In this document: in pieces, positions 22,349-34,800 of the stretch
Layout of the letters: each line of letters starts with the position of its first letter
Position numbering within the stretch: position 1 is the stretch's first letter
Assembly: GCA_961205875.1 (NCBI GenBank)
Contig: OY540809.1
Coordinates: 32,934,267-32,998,266 of the forward strand
Direction: 5' to 3'
Source: Sialis fuliginosa
Lineage: Eukaryota > Arthropoda > Insecta > Megaloptera > Sialidae
Length of the DNA stretch: 64,000 bases
The notes under the pieces: generated by a model
The model's database searches: none
The model's input: the letters and a program-made list of their open reading frames with translations, nothing else
Told to the model about the DNA's origin: nothing
Position numbers and translations under genes: made by a program

Positions 22349-23517
22349 CAGGATGATTTAGTGCTGTCGTGCCAAACTTGTACAGTAAATTAAGAGAAAT
22401 ATTTTAAGAAAAAAACATTATATGAACATGTGTCCGGAAATTTTTTGTAAAGGGGCTACAGCCTTCCAAAGATTTTATTCAAAATTAGTTTTTATTTAAT
22501 ATCTGGAGACCCCATTGTGCAAAAGTTATGAAATTTGATACAGGGTTTAGTAAGTGTTATCGATTTTTAGTATTGAGCAATAATAATTTAGGTCAGGACT
22601 GTATGGGGCCAGTGGGCCCATCGATATTTATATAGTATTTTTATGTTATTTAATTTTTTTCTACATTAAACATTTGAATAAGATTGTATGGCACAAAATA
22701 CACAAAAATATTCTTTGCTCATTTATCATAGGATAAACCGTTTACGAGAAATATGGATGCAAAAGAAAGAATGCAAAATTTTACTGAATACGGATGCTTC
22801 AATTACAAAAAATATTTTTATATTCTTGTTCTATGATAAAAAAATAAGACAAAAAGATAATAAAAATATACCTCCAAAAATTCTTCCTTACCAACAAATA
22901 GCCATTTTAAGTATCGCTTTCTAGTTATGTTAGTAAATTACTTGCAACATTAATAGAACTGGCTATAGCTCTAAGAGGACACGTATTAGATGATATATGT
23001 ACATGAACTTTTTTCTTACCTTTAATCAAAGAACAGTAATATAAATTTATTTTGTCTAATTTGAAGCATCCGTATTAAGTAAAATTCTGCATGCTTTATT
23101 TTGCATCGAAATTGCTCGTAAACGGCTTCTCCTATGATAAATAAAAAGTATATTTTTGTGTATTTTGTCTCATACAGTCTTATTCAAGTTTTTAATTCAG
23201 GAAAAAATTGAAGAACAAAAAATACTGGATAAAAATCGACGGGCCTCCTGGGCCCATACAACCCTGGTCAAAATTACTATTGGTTGATACTGGATATAGA
23301 TAATACTTATTAATACTAAACCCTGTATCAAATTTCATAACTATAGCACAATGGGTTCTCAAGATATTAAATAAAAACTAATTTTGAGTAAAATCTTTGG
23401 AGAGCTGTAGCGCCCTCATGACAAATTTTCGGACACATGTTTATATAATGTTTTTTGCTTAAAATATTTTTCTCGATGTACTGTTCAAGTTTGGCACGAC
23501 AGTGCTGAATCACCCTG
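22349..23517. mobile_element. A2: palindromic MITE without nested insertions
   Basis: Ends CAGGATGATTTAGTGCTGTC and its near inverse CACCCTG, flanked by TA. The arms meet near 22950. The K left arm around 16325-16345 gives the approximate unoccupied site. It is the simple version of A1 and shows where A1 was invaded. Confidence 0.8.
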
Positions 23518-24627
23518 TATGCAAATCAACTATAGAAATAGAGGTCAGTAAACATATTTAACCCATAACCACCCAAAGTAGAAATTTGAAAAAAATATAT
23601 GTGTTTGTGCCATAATAAGGGGTATTTATGAAAAAAATTTCGTTGGTGCACCAGGCCATTTAAGCAAAAAAAATTTTTTTTGAAAATTTTGGAATCGAAA
23701 ATTTCTACGTATTTTTGATTGGAGATTTTTCAAAAAAATTGATATGATACTAATAAGGTATAGCTACAACATATATCGCAGAGATCAACATTTATAAAGT
23801 CTTTACAGCAAAAAGAAATATTTTTCGAAATTACATTTTTCATATTTCCCGGAAAATTAGTGGGCGCAGTGGCCCAAAAGTTTGTAGAAGAGTACCTTTT
23901 AGTCATACCTTTTTATAAAAAAAATATCGACCCCACTTTTCCAGGAGGTAGATCGCCCATGCTTACCCTGCCATGTTCTTTAAGTATTTTTTTTATAGGT
24001 TGCTTTTTAAGTAAAATTAAATCGCCTTAGATGTCTTATGTTCATTGTTCATGTTTGCTGAGAACATTTTTATTTTGAAAAAAAATCTTGTCTATAGTTT
24101 TTAACGCAAGAAGTTTCACTATATAGTACGTCTGGTTCGTGGCAAATAAAGCCAAAACGCTGCACTTTTTGATTGGGGTATGCCACTTTCTGTGGTCATA
24201 TATAAGTTCAAATGAAAGATTTTCAGATAGGGAGCCACTTTAAAATCCGTGTAGAACACTGTTATATCGGCTATTAAAGATGGCCCCCACGGTTTTTATT
24301 AAATTGGCTGTATCTCAGCTCCTAATCATCCGATTTCAATTTTATTTTGTTTATTTTAAAGTTGTTATTAAAAAAATCTTTTTTATCATTATTAATTTTT
24401 CTCTAAATTTTAAGGGTTCCCCACAATTTTCCGAAATCTGAAGATTTCACTTTTCTTACAAACTTAATTGTTATATAACTTGTTTATTGTGCCCAATAAA
24501 GTTTTTTTACTTCATATAAAAAAGAAAGATATTTTTTTCTGCGTTCCATTGATAACTAGATAATACTGTTTTAATTAACAACTTCTTTGGAAATAGCGTG
24601 TTAAACTAAGAAAAATAGATTATTTTT

Positions 24628-25493
24628 GGATCATTCCAAGTCAAGTTTACCTGTATTGGTTTCTCGGATTCGAGATTTTGATAGAAATGTCCATTTATAC
24701 CTTCCCTGAATCAATTCTGACTATTTTTATCATCATGTCTGTCTGTCTGTCTGTGTGTGTATCTGTTTGTCTGTAAACGTTGGAACTCAAAAATGGCAGT
24801 ACATAGAGGGGTAAAATTTTATATTAAGGATTAATTTGTTTTAAGAATGAAAACCAGATGTTTTTAAAACCGGAAACGAATATTTACTCTTCTAATTTTT
24901 GTAATTATTCGAAATATTTCCGAAACGGTACGTGTTAATAATAATAAATTATTGAAATAAAAGTTGTAGAGTACGTTATTTTCTATAGTTTATGTTTCAT
25001 TAATTTTTTGTATCTCTTACCAATTAAAAAAAAACTTTTTAATTTAATTTTTTATTTTTTTCCATTTTTTTTAACAAGTTCATGGCAGAATGAAATGTTT
25101 ATAACAAAAAATGTAGAGAACGTTATTATCTATAGTTTATGTTCCATTAATTTTTTTGTATCTCTTACCAATTAAAAAAAATCTTTTTTATTTAATTTTT
25201 TATTTTTTTCCATTTTTTTTAACAAGGTCATGACAGAATGAAATGTTTATAACAAAAAATGTATAGAACGTTATTATCTATAGTTTATGTTCTATTAATT
25301 TTTTTATTTCTGTCATCAGTAAGCCAAAATTATTTGTTTTATATTAGTAGATACACGTACATTTTTTTATTGTATAAGAAAGTTGAGTGACATCCATGAC
25401 AGATTTTTCAATTTTTTAGCTATACCATATGAGAAAATTGATCCCAACATAAAATTTCATATGATAAAAGGTAAACTTGACATGGAATGATCC
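24628..25493. mobile_element. GGATCATTCC-ended inverted repeat inside B1
   Basis: GGATCATTCCAAGTCAAG at the left is inverted at the right end (CTTGACATGGAATGATCC). The terminus matches that of S and of the 41980-43820 element except for one base. The flanking T-run and A-run are themselves symmetric, so the target duplication cannot be read. Confidence 0.55.
24960..25340. repeat. Tandem repeat of about 147 bp
   Basis: About 2.5 units containing GTTATTATCTATAGTTTATG, TTTTTGTATCTCTTACCAATT and AATGAAATGTTTATAAC. Confidence 0.8.
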
Positions 25494-26167
25494 AAAAATA
25501 GTCAATTTTTCTTAGTTTAACACACTTTTTCCAAAGAAGTTGTTAATTAAAACAGTATTATCTTGTTATCAATGGAACGCAGAAAAAAATGTCTTTCTTT
25601 TTTATATGATGTAAAAAAATGATATTGGGCACAATAAAAAAGTTATATAAAATTAAGTTCGTAAAAAAGTAACATTTTCAGATTTTCGAAAATTGTGGGG
25701 AACCCTTAAGATTTAGAGAAAAATGAATTATGACAAAAAAAAATCTACTCAATAAGAACTTTAAAACAAACAAAAGAAAATTGAAATCAGATTACTAGGA
25801 GCTGAGATACAGCCAATTTAATAAAAACGGTGGAGGCCATCTTTAATAGCGGATATAATGGTGTTCTACACGGATTTTAAAGTGGCTCCCTATCTGAAAA
25901 TTATTCTTTCGACCTTATCTATGAGCACAGAAAGTGCCATACCCCAATCAAAAAGTGCAGGGTTTTTTTACGTACCAGACGTACTAATAGTCCAGTAAGA
26001 TTAGCTTGAAATTCACCAAAATGATTTTTGGTGGAAACGTTCTACTAGTGTCCCTTTTTTTGTAGAGCATAAAATTTTCTTTAAAATAAGTCCAAGTTTG
26101 TTAATATCGGTTAAAAATTAACACAAGGAGAGCCAGTCTTTTTAAATCATAGAAAACAGAGAAAATA

Positions 26168-29100
26168 ATGTCCTGGAAGTTGCACCAGCCAAATCAGCCC
26201 AATCAAATAAAAGTACTTGGGTTTTTCTTACTTTTTTTTTACTAATTTATTACCACTAAAGATATTTTATTACCATTTCCGGTATCGAGTTACAGCCGTG
26301 TGATCTAGATTCGTCCGTAAGCTACACCAGCCATAGTGTTTCATGTGTTCATTTTATGCGTTCAGAATGAAACCTATGCCATTTTTTATTACTTTTTTTT
26401 TACTCTCGAACGAAACCAAGAAAACAAAACAAAACAAAAATTTCAACCCTTAAACCAAAATATTAACTTTTAAGACAAAAATCATTAGCAAGCGTTAAAT
26501 AATAACTATATAATAAATTTAATATATCAATTATCTAGAACAGTGGTTCCCAAACATCTTTTGTCGCTGAACTCCTACAGGTTTTTTCATAATTTGAAGG
26601 ACACTTATCCTAAAAAGAATTTTTTTTACCGATTTCAATTATTTCAAATAAAAAAAATACTTAAAACGTCCAAAACAATTTATTACCCCAGTCCAATCAA
26701 CTAAAATGTATCCATACAAGTTGTTTTATACCTAGATAATAACATTATAATAAAAATAACCGTTTAGCGATGGCCAATAATATTTTTTACCGATTTTACT
26801 CATTTCAAATAAAAATAAAAATCTTTAAAAATTCTAAAACAATTTATTACCCCAGTCCAATCAACTTAAATGTATCCATACATGTTGTTTTATATCTAGA
26901 TAATAATATTATAATAGAAATAACTGTTTGGTGATGGCCTGTAATTTTTTTTACCGTTTTCAATTATTTCATATAACAGTTTAGCCATGGCCAATAATTT
27001 TTTTTATCGATTTTAATTATTTCAAATAAAAAAAATCCTTAAAACGTCCAAATTATTTATTATCCCCAGAACAATCAACTAAAATGTATCCATGCATGTT
27101 GTTTTATATCTAGATAATAATATTATAATAGAAATAACAGTTTAGCCATGGTCAATAATTTTTTTTTACCGATTTCAATTATTTCAACTAAAAAAAATCC
27201 TTAAAATGTCCAACACAATTTATTACCCCCAGCCCAATCAACTAAAATGTATCCATGCATGTTGTTTTATATTTAGATAATAATATTATAATAGAAATAA
27301 CAGTTTGGTGATGGCCAGTAATTTTTCTTACCGATTTCAATTATTTCAAATAAAAAAAAACATAAACGTCCAAAACAATTTATTACCCCCAGCCCAATCA
27401 ACTAAAATGTATCCATGCATGTTGTTTTGACCTATATAATAATTTTATAACAGAAATAACCTTATAGCGGTGGCCAATAATTTTTTTACCGATTTCAATT
27501 ATTTCAAATAAAAAAAATCCTTAAAACGTCCAAAACAATTTATTACCCAAGCCCAATCAACTAAAATGTTTCCATACTTGTTGTTTTATACCTAGATAAT
27601 AATATTATAATAAAAAAAACAGTATGGTGATGACCAATAATTATTTTTTAACTATTTTCAATTATTTCAAATAAAAAAAAATCCTTAAAACGTCCAATAC
27701 AATTTATTACCACCAGCTCAATCGACTGAAATGTGTTCAGAAATTATTTACTATGTTCTCCAAATATGATTATAAAAGAACTTACAGTATAGCGGTGGCC
27801 AATAATTTTTTTTACCGATTTTAATTATTTCAAATAAAAAAAGTTCTTAAAACGTCCAAAACAATTTATTACCCCCAGCCCAATTATCTGAAATGTGCTC
27901 AGAAATGTTTTACTATGTACTCCTAATATTATTATAAAAGAACTTTATTACAGTTTTAATTTTTATTTTACAGCTTAGCGATGGTCAATATTTACCGATT
28001 TAAATTATTTCAACTAAGGATTTTATTTACTGGCCATCACCAAACTGTTATTTCTATTATAATATTATTATCTAGATATAAAACAACATGCATGGATACA
28101 TTTTAGTTGATTGTGCTGGGGGTAATAAATAATTTGGACGTTTTAAGGACTTTTTTTATTTGAAATATTTAAAATCGGTAAAAAAAATTACTGGCCATCA
28201 CCAAACTGTTATTTCTATTATAATATTATTATCAATGTATAAAACAACATGCATGGATACATTTTAGTTGATTGTGCTGGGGGTTATAAATAATTTGGAC
28301 GTTTTAAGGATTTTTTTTATTTGAAATAATTAAAATCGGTAAAAAAAATTACTGGCCATCACCAAACTGTTATTTCTATTATAATATTATTATCTAGATA
28401 TAAAACAACATGCATGGATACATTTTAGTTGATTGGGCTGGGGGTAATAAATTGTGTTGGACGTTTTAAGGATTTTTTTTAGTTGAAATAATTTAAATCG
28501 GTAAAAAAAAAATAATGGTCATCACCAAACTGTTATTTCTGTTATTATATTATTATCAAGGTATAAAACAACATACATGGATACATTTTAGTTGATTGTG
28601 CTGGGGGTAATAAATAATTTGGACGTTTTAAGGATTTTTTTTATTTGAAATAATTAAAATCGGTAAAAAAAAATTACTGGCCATCACCAAACTGTTATTT
28701 CTATTATAATATTATTATCTAGATATAAAACAACATGCATGGATACATTTTAGTTGATTGGGCTGGGGGTAATAAATTGTGTTGGACGTTTTAAGGATTT
28801 TTTTTAGTTGAAATAATTTAAATCGGTAAAAAAAAAATACTGGCCATCACCAAACTGTTATTTCTATTATAATATTATTATCTAGATATAAAACAACATG
28901 CATGGATACATTTTAGTTGATTGTGCTGGGGGTAATAAATAATTTGGACGTTTTAAGGATTTTTTTTATTTGAAATAATTGAAATCGGTAAAAAAAATTA
29001 CTGGCCATCACCAAACTGTTATTTCTATTATAATATTATTATTTAGATATAAAACAACATGCATGGATACATTTTAGTTGATTGGGCTGGGGGTTATAAA

Positions 29101-30424
29101 ATGTGTTGTACGTTTTAAGGATTTTTTTAATTTGAAATAATTAAAATCGGTAAAAAAAATTATTGGCCATGGCTAAACTGTTATTTCTGTTATTATATTA
29201 TTATCAAGGTATAAAACAACATGCATGAATACATTTTAGTTGATTGTGCTGGGGGTAATAAATAATTTGGACGTTTTAAGGATTTTTTTTATTTGAAATA
29301 ATTGAAATCGGTAAAAAAAATTACTGGCCATCACCAAACTGTTATTTCTATTATAATATTATTATCTAGATATAAAACAACATGCATGGATACATTTTAG
29401 TTGATTGGGCTGGGGGTAATAAATTGTGTTGGACGTTTTAAGGATTTTTTTTAGTTGAAATAATTTAAATCGGTAAAAAAAAAATACTGGCCATCACCAA
29501 ACTGTTATTTCTGTTATTATATTATTATCAAGGTATAAAACAACATACATGGATACATTTTAGTTGATTGTGCTGGGGGTAATAAATAATTTGGACGTTT
29601 TAAGGATTTTTTTCATTTGAAATAATTGAAATCGGTAAAAAAAAATTATTGGCCATCACCGAACAGTTATTTCTATAAAAATATTATTATCTAGATATAA
29701 AACAACATGTATGGATACATTTAAGTTGATTGGGCTGGGGGTAATAAATTGTTTTAGAATTTTTAAAGATTTTTATTTTTATTTGAAATGAGTAAAATCG
29801 GTAAAAAAAATTATTGGCTATCGCTAAACGGTTATTTCTATTATAATGTTATTATCTAGGTATAAAACAACTTGTATGGATACATTTTAGTTGATTGGAC
29901 TGAGGTAATAAATTGATTTTGGACGTTTTAAATATTTTTTTATTTGAAATAATTGAAATCGGAAAAAAAAATTATTTTTAGGATTAGTGTTCTTCAAATT
30001 ATGAAAAAACCTGTAGGAGTTCAGCGACAAAAGATGTTTGGGAACCACTGTTCTAGATAATTGATATATTAAATTTATTATATAGTTATTATTTAACGCT
30101 TGCTAATGATTTTTGTCTTAAAAGTTAATATTTTGGTTTAAGGGTTGAAATTTTTGTTTTGTTTTGTTTTCTTGGTTTCGTTCGAGAGTAAAAAAAAAGT
30201 AATAAAAAATGGCATAGGTTTCATTCTGAACGCATAAAATGAACACATGAAACACTATGGCTGGTGTAGCTTACGGACGAATCTAGATCACACGGCTGTA
30301 ACTCGATACCGGAAATGGTAATAAAATATCTTTAGTGGTAATAAATTAGTAAAAAAAAAGTAAGAAAAACCCCAAGTACTTTTATTTGATTGGGCTGATT
30401 TGGCTGGTGCAACTTCCAGGACAT
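26168..30424. mobile_element. MULE-like foldback with 9-bp duplication GAGAAAATA
   Basis: Starts ATGTCCTGGAAGTTGCACC and ends with its inverse. Flanked by GAGAAAATA at 26159-26167 and 30425-30433. The R1 copy at 1856-1864, read inverted, has exactly one such word in intact sequence, proving the insertion. The outer about 430 bp are unique inverted arms; the rest is a mirrored tandem array. No transposase frame. The 9-bp duplication and long TIR suggest Mutator-like transposition. Confidence 0.85.
26600..29980. repeat. Mirrored tandem array of about 160-165-bp units
   Basis: Units contain ACCGATTTCAATTATTTC, CGTCCAAAACAATTTATTAC, a CCCAATCAACTAAAATGTA word and TGTTGTTTTATATCTAGATA. About eight run forward from 26600 to 28020, then about eleven run inverted to 29980. 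The turning point is near 28023. Confidence 0.85.
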
Positions 30425-31407
30425 GAGAAAATAATTTTTCGTATTATTTTCAATTTTACTTGACTTTCGATGCTATTATGAAAATTTTATATATAATATT
30501 TATGAAATATCATATATTTGTGCGTATAATAAGACCAAAAACATCAAGATTAGTATAATTGTAAAGGATAGATTGTTAATATTCTTAAGTCCCACATTTA
30601 GTCCAGTAACTTTGTCGCCTGAATTTATGGGGTAGTATGCGTTAAATCCGGTAGTTCTGATTTTTTGCAGACTTGTTTATGATGTTGGCCTAATGAATAA
30701 TCCAAGTTTGTGACCTCGAGCGCCGAACGCAACTTTGTCAAAAATCGAAAAAACCGCGAAAAAATCGTTATTTTTTCAAATTTTGGCGATTATAACCCTA
30801 AAGGACTAGTTTTTGAAAAAACTTTTTTAGAACGTTCTTAAAGTAGACTAAATTTGCTACAAAATGATACTAGAATTGTCTCTGTAGACCCAATAGTTTC
30901 CGAGATTAAGCCTTTCGAAGTTTATCATTTTTTTCGAACTTCGTAATTTTTTGCAATATTTTAGACGTCACTCGAATAACTCTAGCGGGATGAAGTTCCA
31001 ATTACCTCCGACGGAGTGTGCTAGTATTGCTCGTGTGAAGTCACGAATTGGAACCTAGCAGCTGGTCCCCAGTGCTCCGCCATCTTGTCTATTTTGCTAC
31101 CTTACCGTGGTTACAGAGACAGCATTAAATATAGAGTTGATCATTCCAGGATCTCTTCTAGTGAGTCGTTCACAATTATCTCTGATAATGAAAACATGTC
31201 AACATTGTCGTCACGTAATATTAGATTAAGATTAAATAAACTGTTAAAGTTTTAATTTTTGTCTTCTTAGATAAACTTAGAATTTAATTTATTATTATTG
31301 GCATACACTATTTATTATTATTATTATTAAATAGTTATAATACAACAGAACATTTAAAATATTATATGGTATGGTGATGAACTATAAAGGCAAAATTTCA
31401 TGCCTAA

Positions 31408-32444
31408 GTACTCCAAGCAGAGGAAGATGCTGATAGGCTCATCATCACTACAGCTGTAACTGCTGCCTCTACCTATGATATAGTGGTAGTCATTGGTGAG
31501 GACATTGACTTGCTGATCATCCTTACTGCGATCTCAAACCAACGTGAATTTTTTTACAATAAATGTGGAAGAGGCAAAGCATCAGATGTCATGTATTCCA
31601 GCATCGCTTCTTCAAAATCCTCTTTGAAACCAGAGCTTTTCCTCTTCATCCATGGTTGTGACTCGACATCCTGCTTCTTTGGCTTAGGGAAGATGCAAAT
31701 GATGTCCATAGTCGAAAAAAATCCGGACGTTGAAAAGCAAGCTGCGATTCTTCTCGATATCAACGCTACACCTGACGAGATAGCAGCAGCAGGAGAGCGA
31801 GTCATAATTGCTCTATACGGAGGCAACCCCAACACCCATAACTTTGACGAGCTGCGGTACCAACTATTCACCAGGGATGCGACGAAAACCAGCTTCAATC
31901 TAGCCAGGTTACCTCCTACACGAGACTCTGCTCGATTTCACTCCTTGCGGACATACCATCAGGTAAAAATTTGTCCTTGCATCAATTACATATCATTCAT
32001 AATTTTCTATTCTCATGTACAATCTTCTTAAAGGTACAGGCGTGGTTGGGAGTCACACTGAACCCTCTCTCCTGGGGGTGGATATCCACGCCACAAGGCC
32101 TCAACCCCAAAATGATGACCAGAGATGCAGCCCCACAACACCCCTTGCGGATGATTTCTTGTGGCTGCACGAAGGGTTGTGGGAACCCGTGCAGCTGCAG
32201 GAAGGCAGGATTAAAATGCTCATCAGTCTGCAGGCACTGCAGCGGAGCCTCTTGTGACAATATACCTGATGTTACAGAAGTAGATATCCCAGAAGGCGAC
32301 GATCTGTCCGATGTCGAAATGGAGGATGACTTGTGGGCACAAGACGTCGACGATTCATCACCATCCCCTGATGGGGATATGCCACCCCAATACGTCCAGA
32401 TACGGACGAACCTCAACCGGGACCTTTCAAGAGGGCTAAATTAA
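31408..32444 (+). pseudogene. C-terminal exons of a transposon-borne protein with a CXC (tesmin/TSO1-like) domain
   Basis: Open coding runs from about 31408 to 31962, then a 71-nt intron (GT at 31963, AG at 32032-32033; an alternative AG at 32038-32039 is also in phase), then 32034-32444. It opens with VLQAEEDAD, then VVIGEDIDLLIIL and FLFIHGCDSTSCFFGLGK, a pattern recalling nuclease-like Asp clusters. The second exon has a cysteine cluster CGCTKGCGNPCSCRKAGLK followed by CSSVCRHCSG, the spacing of CXC DNA-binding domains. An acidic tail ends at TAA 32442-32444. The frame has no stop, but there is no start: 31483 is a GTG and TAA at 31405-31407 precedes. I infer it is the 3' end of the gene type begun at 61969; the two pieces do not overlap, so this rests on my recollection of the family architecture. 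It may still be transcribed. Confidence 0.7.
31963..32033 (+). other. Intron of the CXC gene fragment
   Basis: Donor CAG|GTAAAAAT, pyrimidine-rich 3' part, acceptor TTCTTAAAG. Removing it joins two frames in phase 0. Its survival shows that this copy moved as DNA, not through a spliced RNA. Confidence 0.8.
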
Positions 32445-32484
32445 TTTAATTTTTTGATTTTGAATATTACTCAATTTCCTAACA

Positions 32485-32490
32485 AATAAA
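32485..32490 (+). terminator. Polyadenylation signal after the CXC exon
   Basis: AATAAA lies 41 nt after the stop codon and before the right TIR. Confidence 0.6.
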
Positions 32491-34800
32491 CTTATTAACT
32501 TTTGTTGTACTTATCTTTTTTACTTCATTATTCGTAGCTTAGCTTAAACATCATCGTTCACACTTCTCATTTTCTTTTTTAACATCCCATCATAAAAGTA
32601 CAGGGCTTCGATAATATAATCAGGGTCAAAATTCATTCAGAACGACAGAATTGCAAAAAATTGCGAAGTTCGAAAAAAATGATAAACTTCGAAAGGCTTA
32701 ATCTCGGAAACTATTGGGTCTACAGAGACAATTCTAGTATCATATTGTAGCAAATTTAGTCTACTTTAAAAACGTTCTAAAAAAGTTTCTTCAAAAACTA
32801 GTCCTTTAGGGTTATAATCGCCAAAATTTGAAAAAATAACGATTTTTTGCGGTTTTTTCGATTTTTGACAAAGTTGCGTTCGGCGCTCGAGGTCACAAAC
32901 TTGGATTATTCATTAGGCCAACATCATAAACAAGTCTGCAAAAAATCAGAACTACCGGATTTAACGCATGCGGTGATGTATAAAGTTACTGGACTAATTA
33001 GTGTATATCAGAACAAGATATCTTCCTACTACAGAATTGATGTAAAATGTTCAAATTATTATGATATTCCATTAAAAATAACTTCAACACCATTAAATAG
33101 ATATTTGATGTTTTGAGAGACGGTTTAAGGGGAAATCTCGGCTCGGGTGTTTCTGTGAAAAATTGACCCATTTACTGTAAATATATGCAATTTTTACATA
33201 CTAAGTTCTTAATTTCTAGTCGAAAAACATATTTTGTTCAATTTTCACAGAGAAATACCATGCAAAAATAGAGAAGCGCAAAATGGAAATTAAAAACGAT
33301 TCATTACTTCATTAATAGAAATGCAGACATCGTAATTATTTCATATTCTTACATATTTTGTTCATTTACCTTAATTTTGTATCATACATTTTTAATAACT
33401 AAGGATTTTATATTAATTATCTGAATATAATAACCCCAATCATTACATATTAATGTCATAAGGCCGTCAAGTCTTCATTGATGTTTTAAAAATACAGTTC
33501 AAAAATTGTAATATTTCCGTAAAATAGTTCTTGTTTAATAAATAGTAAGTACATAAAAAAAATCTATTTTAGTTCAAAAAGTCAAAAATTGCATTAATCT
33601 CATTTGGAATGAGAAAAAGAAAATAATTTGATATCACTCTTATTCAATCTTATTATTATTCTAATGTACTAAAGAAATCATATTCTGTTATTATTTGAAT
33701 GATAACCGCGTATATCTTGTACAATATAATTATTTTAAGTTGTCTTAAATGTCATAATTGTTAATGTGTTTGGCAACTGAAGACCATTTACTTACTTTAG
33801 GATTACTTTACTTACATAGGATTGGCATTATGGAGATTCACGCAAGCTTCGAAGTATCATCTCAAAATTATTTTAAGTCCTTAGCAATGAAAAATTTATA
33901 AGATGCAAAATAAAGATAATATAATTAAACAAAATATGTAAGAATATGAAATAATTACGATGCCTGCAGAAATGCAGAAAATATTAACAAACATGAACTT
34001 ATTTTAAAGAAAATTTTATGCTCTACAAAAAAAGTCCTTTACGCCGTATTTGCAAAATTCACTGTTTCAGAGAAAAACGCGAAAAACTATGAAAAAATGT
34101 AACCCGTCCGCCATTTTTTCAATATGGCGGCGGTAGCACAATTCGGATCAGCTCGGACCTTTTGTGGGATGATCAGGGACACTAGTAGAACGTTTTCACC
34201 AAAAATAATTTTGGTCCGAATTAGTTCCGGGTAAAAGTCTTATGGACTATAGTTCGCAGCGGCAATGTAATTTATTTGTTACTACTAAAGACGATTCTAA
34301 AAATTTCGAAACTATTTGGGGCGATTTAATTTTAAAAAGCAGCCTATGAGGAAAATATTATTTAAATTGATTCAATGGTACAGTTGCCATACTTTCCCGG
34401 CTACAGCCTCTATATTTTATCTTTGTCAGGCCATGGGCCCTATCAAAATTCCAGTATCCGTCCGGGCTAGTTCAATCCTGTTTAGCAACAAATTAAAGGT
34501 ATTTTAAAAGTATTAAGAGTCCGCTCGCACCACGCCCGATACGACCGTATGTGAATTTATACGAGTATTGAGTATGTTATACCATTTTGTTGTTTGGGTA
34601 TACAGGGTATATTTTATGATAAAATAGTGATTGCCTTTCTAGAACTACATGGTGTTTTTTATTTTTAAAATTTTATTAATATTTTTTCTGGTTTACTATA
34701 TACAGAAGATCATAATAATACCTCTTATAAGTCATAAGTAGTATCATAGAGTCATCAAGGTATCATATACTACAAGCGCCATCAAATTCAATTGACGGAT

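Larger units (their letters stand above)
15900..23975. mobile_element. K: large palindromic element carrying G1, P/S and A2
   Basis: Left arm about 15903-16675 (AAAAGTGGGGTCGATATTTT near the start) is inverted at 21985-22345 and 23520-23960. The K arms contain no insertion-free coding frame. G1, P with S inside, and A2 lie between or within the arms. Ends are approximate; H sequence resumes on both sides. Confidence 0.65.
24126..25984. mobile_element. B1: TA-flanked palindrome with GTACGTCTGG ends
   Basis: Ends GTACGTCTGG and CCAGACGTAC, flanked by TA (24124-24125, 25985-25986). Arms 24126-24620 and 25495-25984 pair, including GCTGAGATACAGCCAATTTA. B2 (50085-51550) is a second copy. Inside is a GGATCATTCC-ended inverted repeat. 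Confidence 0.8.
30599..32996 (+). mobile_element. TIR element carrying 3' exons of a CXC-domain gene
   Basis: Terminal inverted repeats of about 400 bp (30599-about 30995 and about 32620-32996) start TAGTCCAGTAAC and stay about 95% alike. Flanked by ATT at 30596-30598 and 32997-32999. The R1 copy around 1690-1705, read inverted, is the unoccupied site (CCCACATTATTG). The interior has two exons of a coding sequence, an intron and a poly(A) signal. The N-terminal two thirds expected of a full gene are absent, so this looks like an internal deletion derivative. Confidence 0.8.
25988..34249. mobile_element. R2: TAGTCCAG-ended foldback carrying a MULE-like element and the CXC element
   Basis: Starts TAGTCCAGTAAGATTAGC and ends with the inverse of a degraded TAGTCCATAAGAC at 34249. 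Host segments 25988-26167, 30425-30598 and 32997-33590 together are the inverse of R1 sequence. From about 33600 the strand flips, and 34009-34225 repeats 1950-2165 in the same orientation. Left flank TAA, right flank TAG. The B1 insertion abuts the left end. Confidence 0.7.
2575..34793. mobile_element. H: host foldback element inflated by nested insertions
   Basis: The end at about 2575-2605 (AATTTGATGGCGCTTGTAGT) is inverted at about 34765-34793. Further paired segments are 5660-5851 with 34540-34740, 15780-15895 with 34370-34500, and about 24000-24060 with 34310-34345. Removing A1, C, K, B1 and R2 leaves about 1.1 kb of a simple inverted-repeat element. No coding frame belongs to H itself. 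The exact ends are uncertain by some tens of bases. Confidence 0.7.

Noticed and set aside
31483-32031. Gene start at 31483
   Set aside because: The codon is GTG within an exon that is open upstream to about 31408, and the frame crosses a clear intron donor at 31963.
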